Positions 53,305 through 60,753 of a stretch of DNA of 64,000 nucleotides are shown in pieces. Made by a program: the position numbers and the translations under genes. The stretch's first letter is position 1; each line of letters starts with the position of its first letter. The notes under the pieces are model-generated. The model was not told the DNA's origin. It ran no database searches and was given only the letters and a program-made list of their open reading frames with translations. This DNA is from Pseudomonas zanjanensis (GTDB taxonomy: Bacteria > Pseudomonadota > Gammaproteobacteria > Pseudomonadales > Pseudomonadaceae): NCBI RefSeq assembly GCF_014268745.2, contig NZ_JABWRB020000001.1, positions 2,232,001 through 2,296,000 of the forward strand. Reading direction: 5' to 3'.

Positions 53305-53460
53305 AAGGGGTCACCCAGAGGCGCAGGCTTGTCTCTATCGTCGATCCAGGCCGAAGCATTCTTTATCGGCGCTTGGGTGAAAGGAGGAGGGGCGAAATCT
53401 CCCACGGTCTGCACTGCGCGAACAGTCAGAATCGAGCCTTGTCCCTCCTCCTCCCTTCAA
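53305..53460 (-). ncRNA. Bridge RNA of the IS110-family element
   Basis: The non-coding left end, read in the recombinase direction, forms two stem-loops. The first (stem GGAGGAGGGAC / GCCCCTCCTCC) contains AGGCTCG (53439-53433), identical to the seven bases left of the core CT in the target, and GTGGGAG (53405-53399), complementary to CTCCCAC on the right. The second (stem TCACCCA / TGGGTGA) contains AGAAT (53363-53359), matching the element's right end before CT, and ACAAG (53332-53328), complementary to CT plus TGT of the left end. This is the target/donor-loop layout known for IS621 bridge RNA. Exact transcript ends are not known. Confidence 0.85.
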
Positions 53461-53473
53461 GTCCTACCATACA

Positions 53474-53760
53474 AGCGAGCCTGCTCGCGATGGCGGTGGG
53501 TCAGTTACATGGATGTTGAATGTGCTGGCCCCTTCGCGAGCAAGCCCGCTCCCACAGTGGTTCTGTGTTGTACATGAGTTTTGTGTCTGCTGAAGATCCA
53601 GTGTGGGAGCGGGCTTGCTCGCGAAGGCGGTGTGTCAGTTTGCGGTGAGGTTGGATGTGCTGGCCTCTTCGCGAGCAAGCTCGCTCCCACAGGGGGGCCA
53701 GGTGCACATGGATTTTGTGTCTGCTGAAGATCCAGTGTGGGAGCGAGTTTACTCGCGATA
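53474..53760. repeat. Remaining units of the tandem REP array
   Basis: Right half of the interrupted unit (53476-53599), one full unit (53600-53733) and a truncated fourth (from 53734). The period is 134 bp, including the spacer GTGTCTGCTGAAGATCC. The later palindromes read GTGGGAGCGGGCTTG and GTGGGAGCGAGTTTAC, which deviate from the IS target. Confidence 0.9.
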
Positions 53761-53882
53761 GCGGCGGTCCAGGTGTATCCACCAGATCCAATTGCCGACC
53801 TCTCCACAAAGCCGATAGGAACTCATCCCAGCCGATCAAAACACTGGCATCATGCCTTTTTCCTTGCACTCATGGAGTGACT

Positions 53883-54608
53883 GTGACGAATCTAAGTGCC
53901 ACCCCTGAGTTTGCACCCGCCTCCACTCTATCGCCTTACCGCTTCTTTCCCCGGCTTGGGATGTTTGTGCTGGCCACCGTGGTCGTCTTCCTGGCGGCGA
54001 TGCCCGAGGTCCTTTTCGTCCCGGCAGACATGCAGGCCTACCTGACGTTCACGACCACCTCTGGTATCACCGCGCTCCTTCTCCTCGTCCTTTTCGCCTT
54101 GCAATATCGCGCCGATTTACGTTCACAGTGGCGAGGTCGCTCCATCCGCAAACCCCTGCAATGGGGAGCGATGGGCACCATCGGGGCCTACCTGCTTTTC
54201 GGGGTCGCCGTCCTCGTGCTCGGGTTGCCGCGTGAAGTGTTCATGGCCGAGCTTCTGGACGGGCTCAACAATTGGCAGGCCACGATCAAGATCGCCTCCC
54301 TGATCGTGCTGCCGCCCATCGCCGAAGAATTATTCTTCCGCCACTACATGCTCCGGCTGTTTCCCTACGAGAACAGCCGTGCCTGGACATGGATCGCGAT
54401 CATCGTGACGTCGGCCATCTTCGCCGGCATGCACATCCAATACGGAAACTGGCTGACGGTCGTGCTGATCTTCGCCTGTGGCGGCGTATTCGCCGTCGCC
54501 AGAGTGGCCAGTGGTGGCCTGCTGGTGCCGGTGCTCCTGCATTCGCTGGCCGAGATTGTGGCACTGACCACGGACAAATCGTTCTCGTTGATGGGGCTTT
54601 ACGGTTGA
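53883..54608 (+). CDS. CPBP-family intramembrane metalloprotease
   Basis: 241-aa membrane protein. The start is a GTG at 53883 after GGAG; the open frame to 53655 is REP-derived. About six helices are seen (LGMFVLATVVVFLAAMPEVLF, TSGITALLLLVLFAL, TIGAYLLFGVAVLVLG). CPBP motifs: IAEELFFRHYML (EExxxR), FAGMHIQYGN (FxxxH), and LLHSLAEIV. The family (Rce1-like) includes proteases of unknown substrate in bacteria. It stands alone. Confidence 0.86.
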   Translation: MTNLSATPEFAPASTLSPYRFFPRLGMFVLATVVVFLAAMPEVLFVPADMQAYLTFTTTSGITALLLLVLFALQYRADLRSQWRGRSIRKPLQWGAMGTIGAYLLFGVAVLVLGLPREVFMAELLDGLNNWQATIKIASLIVLPPIAEELFFRHYMLRLFPYENSRAWTWIAIIVTSAIFAGMHIQYGNWLTVVLIFACGGVFAVARVASGGLLVPVLLHSLAEIVALTTDKSFSLMGLYG

Positions 54609-54673
54609 GCCAGGCGAAGGCGCCATGCCGCGCTATGATTTTGCGAACACCAGCATTTCAAACAAGGGCAACG

Positions 54674-55051
54674 ATGAACACTCACGCATCATGCCTCGGA
54701 CTGCTTGCCTTGACGCTTCCCTTGCTGTGCGAGCCCGTCCAGGCCTCGACATGGCAGATCTGTGAGATGGAGCTGCGTGTCGTAGAGGTGCTGAAACGAC
54801 CCTATCCGCAGCTTCAGGCGCAGGTGGTGAAAGTCAAGCCGAAATCCGCCTCGGTGGAATGCCCGCAGCCAGGCTCGTTGCTCACCTTCACCCCGGAAAC
54901 CCCGGACTATCAAGCCACGCTCCCCCGCCGCCAATGGCCCGGGAAAGGGCAGTCGATGCGGGTGGGCTACCGCTACCTGGACGGTGTGTGTAAAGGCGAC
55001 GGCAACTCGTATGCGTGTCGTATCAAACACTACCCGGTGGTGGGTCGATAA
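54674..55051 (+). CDS. Small periplasmic protein of unknown function
   Basis: 125-aa protein with an N-terminal signal peptide (CLGLLALTLPLLCEPVQA, cleavage near residue 24). The mature part has four cysteines (QICEMELRVVEVLK, VECPQPGS, GVCKGDGNSYACRIKHY), suggesting disulfide bonds. No domain is recognised. It starts 65 nt after the CPBP gene, in the same direction. A C-terminal beta-strand-rich part (SMRVGYRYLDG) hints at a small beta-barrel. Confidence 0.7.
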   Translation: MNTHASCLGLLALTLPLLCEPVQASTWQICEMELRVVEVLKRPYPQLQAQVVKVKPKSASVECPQPGSLLTFTPETPDYQATLPRRQWPGKGQSMRVGYRYLDGVCKGDGNSYACRIKHYPVVGR

Positions 55052-55104
55052 GCGGGCGAGCGGCGACCGGGGGCTTTGTTCAATTCGGTGACATGACTGA
55101 TGCC

Positions 55105-55192
55105 TCATCGCGAGCAAGCTCGCTCCCACAGGGGGGTGTGGATGGTCACAGCATCCCGATTCACCTTTGTGGGAGCGAGCTTGCTCGCGATG
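55105..55192. repeat. REP pair, type A
   Basis: CGCGAGCAAGCTCGCTCCCAC followed by GTGGGAGCGAGCTTGCTCGCG, pointing outward, between two convergent genes. Confidence 0.9.
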
Positions 55193-55220
55193 ACGTCGGC
55201 ACATCCAACCTCAATGCCAC

Positions 55221-55922
55221 TCAAGCCAGCAGCGCGCTGATCCAGCGGACCTGCCGGGCAATCTCTTGCAGCTTCTCTTCGGGCACGGCTTGCCGCGCCT
55301 TGGCCAAGCAGATAAGGGTCTTCTGCTTCTGGCGCAGCAGGCGCTGCCACTTGGCCAGGAAGACCGGGGTTCGGGCTTGCAACTGCAGCGGGCCGAAATA
55401 CAGCTCCTCGGCGGTGTACGCCACCGGCCCGGCGCGCTCGGCCACGATGATCTCGTAGTAGAAGCGGTTTTCCCGCAGCAATTCCTCGCAGAGGATGCGG
55501 TAGCCGTTTTCCATCAGCCATTGGCGCAGCGGTTGTTCGCCGCCGTTGGGTTGCAGGATCAGGCGCTCCCGACCGCTCAACCGCGCTTTGCCACTGTCCA
55601 GGATGTCGCGGATCGTCTCGCCCCCCATGCCGCAGAGGCTGATCGCCGTGATTCCGTCCTCCGGCTCGATTGCCGCCAGGCCGTTGGCCAGGCGCACGCT
55701 GATCCGCTGCTCCAGGTCATTTTTGACCACGGTGCGTTCGGCGGCGCGCAATGGCGTCAATGCCACCTCACCGGCCACCGCCGTCGCGATGACGCCACGG
55801 CGCAGCAAGGCCACCGGCAGGTAAGCGTGATCCGAGCCGATATCGGCCAGGTGCGCGCCCGCCGGCATGTGCGCCGCCACGCGCTCCAGGCGCATGGACA
55901 ATGTGTGTTCGTTCAACTGCAA
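55221..55922 (-). CDS. trmK: tRNA (adenine22-N1)-methyltransferase
   Basis: 233-aa SAM-dependent methyltransferase of the TrmK/YqfN family. N-terminal HLADIGSDHAYLPVALLRRG is the SAM motif; GITAISLCGMGGETIRDIL and RLILQPNGGEQPLRQWLMENGYRI are hallmark family segments. It methylates A22 of tRNA in Bacillus; the Pseudomonas function is taken by similarity. The gene lies 9 nt after the galactose dehydrogenase stop. Confidence 0.9.
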   Translation of the reverse strand: MQLNEHTLSMRLERVAAHMPAGAHLADIGSDHAYLPVALLRRGVIATAVAGEVALTPLRAAERTVVKNDLEQRISVRLANGLAAIEPEDGITAISLCGMGGETIRDILDSGKARLSGRERLILQPNGGEQPLRQWLMENGYRILCEELLRENRFYYEIIVAERAGPVAYTAEELYFGPLQLQARTPVFLAKWQRLLRQKQKTLICLAKARQAVPEEKLQEIARQVRWISALLA

Positions 55923-55931
55923 TTCCCTGGG

Positions 55932-56858
55932 TTAATCGTAGAACGGCTCGACCGCCGCCCGACTGCCGACAAAGAAGCTGTCGGCGACCAAGCGCAGTGG
56001 CTGCAGGTCCATGTCGCTGGTTTTGTCGTTGATCAGTTGTTGAAAATGCCGGTACACCGCGGCGTACTCGCCCTCCTCGGATACCGCCTGGCGCACGCCG
56101 TCGATGCTCAACAGCGCACCGCCGTTGTCCAGGCGCAACACGCCTTCGGCGCAGCGAATCTCGATGCTCCAGAGTTCGTCATGACCATGGTCGAAGTCGA
56201 ACTCCGCACGGATATCGAGGTGACGCGCGTCGGCCATCTTGATGCTGGCGGCAATCGGCGACTGGCAGTTGTCCGGCACGCGCAACTCGGCCGATTCCAC
56301 GAACAACGGCAGCGCCAGCAGATGGGTCGCGATCGACAAGGCATTGATGCCCGGATCGAACACGCCCAGACCGCCGGGTTGCCAGATCCACGCCTGGCCC
56401 GGGTGCCACTTGCGCACGTCTTCCTTCCAATCGATCTGCACGCTCTGCAAGGTGCGGCTGGCCAGCCAGTCACGGGCGGCTTCGATGCCCGGGGCGTAAC
56501 GGGAATGCCAGGCGAACAGGCCGCTGACGCCTTGCTCGCGAACCTGCTCCACCAAGGCCATGGCTTCACCCAACGTGGCGCACGGCGGCTTTTCCACCAG
56601 GACGTGCTTGCCGGCCGCCAGCGCCTGTTGCACCAGGGCGAATCGACCTTGCGGCGGTGTGCAAAAGGCAATCGCATCGACCTGCGGACCGTTTTCCAGC
56701 AGCTCGCCCAGGGAGCGGAAGTTCTCCACCCCGGCGCAAGGCTGTCCTTGCGTGGCGACCGCCACCAATTGGAACGCGGGGTTGGCGTGGATGGCTGGAA
56801 CGTGTTGATCCTGGGCAATCTTGCCGTAGCCCACCAGGCCGAGACGAATCGGTTGCAT
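55932..56858 (-). CDS. gal: D-galactose 1-dehydrogenase (Gfo/Idh/MocA family)
   Basis: 308-aa NAD(P)-dependent oxidoreductase. The Rossmann start IRLGLVGYGKIAQDQHVPAI, the EKPPCATLGEAMALVEQV segment and HPGQAWIWQPGGLGVFDPG closely resemble the characterised P. fluorescens galactose dehydrogenase, as I remember it. It oxidises D-galactose to galactonolactone. ATG 56858 is chosen; the longer frame starts in the intergenic region. A DeoR-type regulator lies upstream on the same strand. Confidence 0.9.
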   Translation of the reverse strand: MQPIRLGLVGYGKIAQDQHVPAIHANPAFQLVAVATQGQPCAGVENFRSLGELLENGPQVDAIAFCTPPQGRFALVQQALAAGKHVLVEKPPCATLGEAMALVEQVREQGVSGLFAWHSRYAPGIEAARDWLASRTLQSVQIDWKEDVRKWHPGQAWIWQPGGLGVFDPGINALSIATHLLALPLFVESAELRVPDNCQSPIAASIKMADARHLDIRAEFDFDHGHDELWSIEIRCAEGVLRLDNGGALLSIDGVRQAVSEEGEYAAVYRHFQQLINDKTSDMDLQPLRLVADSFFVGSRAAVEPFYD

Positions 56859-56976
56859 CGATGACTCCTGATTTTTTGTACTTGTGATCGGCCAGCAAAC
56901 TAGACGCAAATCGCCTGGCGGACAATGGGGGTCGTGCAGTATCTATTCGATTGCCCCGCCCAGTTGGGCAAATACT

Positions 56977-57771
56977 TCAGGCCCGTCGCTGTGCACGGTC
57001 CGCCGTCACGACGTTGGTCACCCGGCCGAAGAAGGGTTCGAGTCGCTCACGCGGCGCGTCGTGCTCCACCACCAGGGCGGCGACTTCTTCGCAGGCGGCC
57101 ACCTGGTAGTGGGCAACGCTGGACAGCTTTTCATTGGTCACCGCCGCGATCACCTGCCCACTGGCCGCGACCACCGCGCGCTTGAACTCCGCGTCATCCA
57201 GGCCGAACGCCGTAACGCCATTATCGGGATCGATGGCGCAGGCGCCGAGGAAACACAGGTCAAAACTGAACTGGCGCAATTGCTGGACAGCCGTCAACCC
57301 GATCACACCTCCGGCGACTGGGTTCAAGCGGCCGCCCAGCAGGATGACTTCGGCCCGGGGCAGTTTCATCAACTGGACCGCAATCAACGGCGAGTTGGTG
57401 GTGAGGGTCAATGGCAGGTGCGGATCGATGGCGCAGGCAATCGCCAGGTTGGTCGACCCGGCGTCGATGAACACGTGCTGGCCCGCGCGCAACAGTGCAG
57501 CGGCTGCTTGACCGAGGCTGCCCTTGCGCACCGGGTCTTTGCGCACACGCGCCTCCATCGACCCTTCGGCCGCGGGCACGAGAATCGCGCCACCATAAAC
57601 GCGCTTGCACACCCCCGCCGCTGCCAACGCGCCCAGGTCACGCCGGATCGAGTGTTCGGAAACCTTGAATTCGCTGGCCAAGTCAGCCGCGATCACCCGG
57701 CCATACCGGGCGAGACGCTGGCTGATCAGTTGCTGGCGTTCACCGGGGAACGCTTCGTGAGGAGTAGTCAT
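56977..57771 (-). CDS. DeoR/GlpR-family sugar regulator
   Basis: 264-aa repressor. N-terminal winged helix: GERQQLISQRLARYGRVIAADLASEFKVSEHSIRRDLGAL. DeoR-C sensor domain: VFIDAGSTNLAIACAI and FLGACAIDPDNGVTAFGLDDAEFKRAV, which bind sugar phosphates. ATG 57771 follows a GAGGAG-like site. It lies 118 bp upstream of the galactose dehydrogenase on the same strand and may regulate it, or a remote sugar operon. Confidence 0.88.
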   Translation of the reverse strand: MTTPHEAFPGERQQLISQRLARYGRVIAADLASEFKVSEHSIRRDLGALAAAGVCKRVYGGAILVPAAEGSMEARVRKDPVRKGSLGQAAAALLRAGQHVFIDAGSTNLAIACAIDPHLPLTLTTNSPLIAVQLMKLPRAEVILLGGRLNPVAGGVIGLTAVQQLRQFSFDLCFLGACAIDPDNGVTAFGLDDAEFKRAVVAASGQVIAAVTNEKLSSVAHYQVAACEEVAALVVEHDAPRERLEPFFGRVTNVVTADRAQRRA

Positions 57772-57871
57772 GACATTACAACCTGCATAAACGAGCACTA
57801 ATGATCACAAACGAGTAAATAGTGCCGGTTATGCAGCGAAGCGTCAAACCCAAGCGCTCACGCGGTAAACG

Positions 57872-58879
57872 TCAAGCGCCCCCAGGGACATTGGTGCCCA
57901 TGCCCAATGGCAGGAAGGGTTGGATCTCGTCGATTTCCTCGGCGCTGAGGCGCAGCTGTGAACCGGCAATCAACCCATCGACCTGGCCGGGCCGGCGGGC
58001 ACCGACGATGGCGCCGGTCACCACCGGTTTGCGCAGCACCCAGGCGATGGCGACTGCCGCCGCACTCACCCCGTGCCGTTCGCCGATACCGGCCAAGACC
58101 TCCACCAGCGCCAGGTTCGCGCTCAAGCGAGGCTCCTGGAAATCCGCGCTTCGCGCCTTGCGCCAATCGTCGTCGGGCAATTGGGCGATGCGTTCGCGGG
58201 TCATGCTGCCGGAAAGTAGTCCCGATTGAAGGGTGGAATAGGCCAGGACCCCCATTCCCGCCTGCTCGCAAAATGGCAGGACGTCGTCCTCGATGTCTCG
58301 CATCAAGGCCGAATACGGCGGCTGGAGTGAGACGATCTCGGTCACCGCCTGGGCCCGCTTGAGTTGCGCAACGTCGAAATTGGAGACGCCGATCGCGCGA
58401 ATCTTTCCCTGTTCGCGGGCAGTGGCCAAGGCCGAAAGTGCCTCCTCGATCCCTTCACTGCTGCCGTCGGCAGGAAAGGCCGGCCAGTGGATCTGATAAA
58501 GGTCAATGGTTTCGACTTGCAATCGACGCAAGCTTGCCTCGACCTCGGCGAGCAATGACTGAGGCTTCAGCGAGTGTGAGATCAACTGGCTGACCGGGTC
58601 CCACACCAGGCTGCCCTTGGTGAACACCAACGGACGCCGCGAAGCCGGTACCCGACGCAACAACTGCCCGACCAATTGCTCGGCATGGCCCAAGCCATAA
58701 ACCGCCGCCGTGTCGATCCAGTTCACCCCGCGCTCGACGGCATATTCAAGGGCGCCAAGGCTGTCCTCGTCATCCTGCGCTCCCCAACTGTATGCCCAGC
58801 CGGTGCCGGCGATGGCCCAGGTTCCCAGACCAATGGGCGAAATCAGGAAATCCGATGATCCAAGACGATTCTTTTGCAT
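57872..58879 (-). CDS. Aldo/keto reductase
   Basis: 335-aa NADPH-dependent AKR of the YajO/GarB-like class. TIM-barrel motifs: ISPIGLGTWAIAG, NWIDTAAVYGLGHAEQLVG with catalytic Asp and Tyr, Lys in LVFTKGSLV, IDLYQIHWPAF with His, and the C-terminal NADP-binding IVGARRPGQVDGL. The start is ATG 58879. It is divergent from a LysR-type regulator, the usual control arrangement. Confidence 0.9.
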   Translation of the reverse strand: MQKNRLGSSDFLISPIGLGTWAIAGTGWAYSWGAQDDEDSLGALEYAVERGVNWIDTAAVYGLGHAEQLVGQLLRRVPASRRPLVFTKGSLVWDPVSQLISHSLKPQSLLAEVEASLRRLQVETIDLYQIHWPAFPADGSSEGIEEALSALATAREQGKIRAIGVSNFDVAQLKRAQAVTEIVSLQPPYSALMRDIEDDVLPFCEQAGMGVLAYSTLQSGLLSGSMTRERIAQLPDDDWRKARSADFQEPRLSANLALVEVLAGIGERHGVSAAAVAIAWVLRKPVVTGAIVGARRPGQVDGLIAGSQLRLSAEEIDEIQPFLPLGMGTNVPGGA

Positions 58880-58928
58880 AGTGCGTTCTCCACAGATGAT
58901 GTGGCCAGTATCCGCGAGGGATCTCATG

Positions 58929-58948
58929 ACGATAAGATGGGTAATCGT
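58929..58948. promoter_or_regulatory. LysR-type operator between the reductase and LysR genes
   Basis: ACGAT-N10-ATCGT is a perfect 5-bp dyad, with the T-N-A spacing of LysR boxes, centred 33 nt before the LysR ATG and 59 nt before the aldo/keto reductase ATG. Confidence 0.5.
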
Positions 58949-58971
58949 ATTTGAACTACTGAACGATATTC

Positions 58972-59874
58972 ATGAGTCAGCACCCCGATCTGTCCGAACT
59001 GGATGCCTTCGCCGCCGTCGCTCGCCATCGCAGCTTTCGCAAGGCCGCCGACGAGCGTGGCGTTTCGGCTTCTGCATTGAGTCACGCGATGCGTGCATTG
59101 GAAGCACGCCTGGGTGTCAGGCTGCTCAACCGCACCACGCGCAGCGTGACCCCGACCGAGGCCGGCCATCAGCTGTTGGGAACGCTGGCCCCGACCCTGC
59201 AGCAGGTTGCCGATGCCCTGGCGCAGTTGACCTCGCTGCAGGACGTGCCCGCCGGCAAGCTCCGCCTCAACGTGGCGCGTCCGGCGGCGCGCGCGGTCTT
59301 CGCCAAGGTGCTCGGGCCATTCGTGGCCCGGTACCCGCGCATTCAACTGGACCTGGTCACCGATGATGGCCTGGCCGATATCGTCAGCGGCGGGTTTGAC
59401 GCTGGCGTGCGCTTTGGCGAAAGCCTGGCCGGCGACATGATCGCCGTCCCCGTCGGGGCCCCTCAATCGTTCGTGACCGTAGCCGCGCCAACCTATCTGG
59501 CCGCGAAGGGGATCGTCCAGGCGCCACGGGACTTGCTCGACCATGCCTGCATCGCCCGGCGTTTTCCCAGTGGCAAGCTCTACGCCTGGGAGTATCAGGC
59601 CGAGGGGCAACCGATCCGGTTGTCCGTCACCGGCCCACTCATCCTTGAAGACGATGCGCTGATGATCCAGGCGGCAAAAGATGGCGCCGGGATTGCCTAC
59701 GTGTACGAGGAGCTGGCGCGCGATGACCTGCGCAACGGGCATCTCACGGAACTGCTTGCGCAATGGAAAGCGCCGCCAAGCCGGTTTTTTCTCTACTACC
59801 CCAGCCGACGCCATGTGCCGCCGGCCCTGAAAGCGCTCATCGAATTCATCCGGGCGCACGATTGGCTAACCTGA
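58972..59874 (+). CDS. LysR-family transcriptional regulator
   Basis: 300-aa regulator. Winged helix: LSELDAFAAVARHRSFRKAADERGVSASALSHAMRALEARLGVRLLNRTTRSVTPTEAG. Substrate-binding domain (about 90-295) contains GFDAGVRFGESLAGDMIAVPVG. It is of the CrgA-like class that controls adjacent oxidoreductases. It is divergent from the aldo/keto reductase, which is its likely target. Confidence 0.93.
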   Translation: MSQHPDLSELDAFAAVARHRSFRKAADERGVSASALSHAMRALEARLGVRLLNRTTRSVTPTEAGHQLLGTLAPTLQQVADALAQLTSLQDVPAGKLRLNVARPAARAVFAKVLGPFVARYPRIQLDLVTDDGLADIVSGGFDAGVRFGESLAGDMIAVPVGAPQSFVTVAAPTYLAAKGIVQAPRDLLDHACIARRFPSGKLYAWEYQAEGQPIRLSVTGPLILEDDALMIQAAKDGAGIAYVYEELARDDLRNGHLTELLAQWKAPPSRFFLYYPSRRHVPPALKALIEFIRAHDWLT

Positions 59875-59884
59875 AACCGCCAGG

Positions 59885-59955
59885 CAAAAAAAGCCCCGCG
59901 ACCGAGGACGGTGCGGGGCAAAGGGAATTGGTCGGTTGCGGCCAACCAAAGGAGC
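59885..59955 (-). terminator. Terminator with mini-hairpin for the lipoprotein gene
   Basis: On the minus strand CTTTGGTTGGCCGCAACC is followed by GCCCCGC ... GCGGGGC and seven T's, 25 nt after the lipoprotein stop. It is near-identical to the module at 1591-1660. Confidence 0.85.
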
Positions 59956-59980
59956 ACGGTGAAAAACGTTTACGGGCCGG

Positions 59981-60322
59981 TCAGATACATTCCTGTGCGG
60001 CGCGTTCAAAACTTGAAGGCAAGAGGTTGGAAGCCAGCAGGTGGCGCTCGTAGATGAACACCTTGCCGCCGCTGCCGGCCTTGTAGGCTTCCAGCACGTT
60101 GTCCGCCGACACTTTGCTCGGCACCACGATGCGGTAGCTGCGCTGGGTCTGCGAGACCAACGGGTTCAAGGCATTGCCTTGCAACTTCGGTACGACGCAC
60201 TCGGCGTATTGGGCCGGCGTCTTGCTGGTCTGCAAGGTCAGCGTCGGGTCATTCGGTGCCGAGGCACAACCGGCCAGCAACAACGGGGAGAACGCCAGGG
60301 GAAGCAAAAATAAACGGCGCAT
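59981..60322 (-). CDS. Small lipoprotein of unknown function
   Basis: 113-aa predicted lipoprotein. Signal and lipobox MRRLFLLPLAFSPLLLAGC (Cys at 19), then ASAPNDPTLTLQTSKTPAQYAECVVPKLQG and RSYRIVVPSKVSADNVLEAYKAG. The AEC/EC cysteine pair could form one disulfide. ATG 60322 is chosen because the signal begins there; the frame runs 29 residues further upstream without a signal. It resembles widespread uncharacterised Pseudomonas lipoproteins. Confidence 0.78.
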   Translation of the reverse strand: MRRLFLLPLAFSPLLLAGCASAPNDPTLTLQTSKTPAQYAECVVPKLQGNALNPLVSQTQRSYRIVVPSKVSADNVLEAYKAGSGGKVFIYERHLLASNLLPSSFERAAQECI

Positions 60323-60474
60323 GGGTCGGGGTCCTGAAAACAAAAATACGGGGCTGCGTGTTCGATGGCGCTGATTTTCCAATGATTGCCGGCAAAGCAG
60401 AACTTGCATTTGGTAATGGTCACTATTACTCCTAGCAATAGTTGCAAGCCGAGAAAGATTGATGAGGTCTATCC

Positions 60475-60711
60475 ATGAGAACGTTTGATCTGATCCGCGA
60501 TGCGGTATTGCCCGACTTTCGTGAGCGGGTGGCGGACTATCTGGTCCAGTACGAAAGCGTGCTGTTGAGCAATACAGAAGCCGACCCGGAACTCAAGCAG
60601 GCCACGGCCCATCAACTGCGCGGCTATCTGCGCGGGTTGAACACGACGCGAGTATTGGGCATGGCGGATTGGGAGGAGCTGGATCGGCGGGTGGTGGATA
60701 CGTGGCTTTAG
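60475..60711 (+). CDS. Small conserved protein of unknown function
   Basis: 78-aa soluble, mostly helical protein (FDLIRDAVLPDFRERVADYLVQYESVL, ELKQATAHQLRGYLRGLNTTRVLG). No known motif or cysteine. The ATG follows GATGAGGT. It is divergent from the lipoprotein gene; the shared gap is about 150 bp. Confidence 0.6.
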   Translation: MRTFDLIRDAVLPDFRERVADYLVQYESVLLSNTEADPELKQATAHQLRGYLRGLNTTRVLGMADWEELDRRVVDTWL

Positions 60712-60753
60712 CGCCCGGCCAATGACAGGCTGGCCTTCGTGGAATGTGCTCAT

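Larger units (their letters stand above)
52301..53473 (-). mobile_element. IS110-family insertion sequence inserted in a REP
   Basis: 1173-bp element whose single ORF is the DEDD recombinase at 52324-53271. The recombinase-sense strand has a long non-coding left end (about 202 nt upstream of the gene) and a 23-nt right end, as in the IS110 group proper. Both ends abut a CT dinucleotide (AG on + at 52299-52300 and 53474-53475). Removing 52301-53475 restores GTGGGAG-CGAGCCTGCTCGCG, a perfect type-A REP. There are no terminal inverted repeats or other target duplication. Known relatives (IS621 in E. coli, ISPpu9/ISPpu10 in P. putida) also target REPs. Confidence 0.93.

Noticed and set aside
52301..53473. 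Terminal inverted repeats for the insertion sequence
   Set aside because: Ends ATTCTATGG and CCATACA show only a short partial similarity; IS110-group elements lack true inverted repeats, so the boundary was set by REP reconstruction instead.
53655..53882. N-terminal extension of the CPBP protease
   Set aside because: The extra residues are translated REP sequence (REQARS and similar); the GTG at 53883 has a ribosome site and starts just before the first helices.
55266..56864. 532-codon open frame on the + strand
   Set aside because: Antisense to trmK and the galactose dehydrogenase, both of which have clear family motifs. The frame shows only antisense composition.
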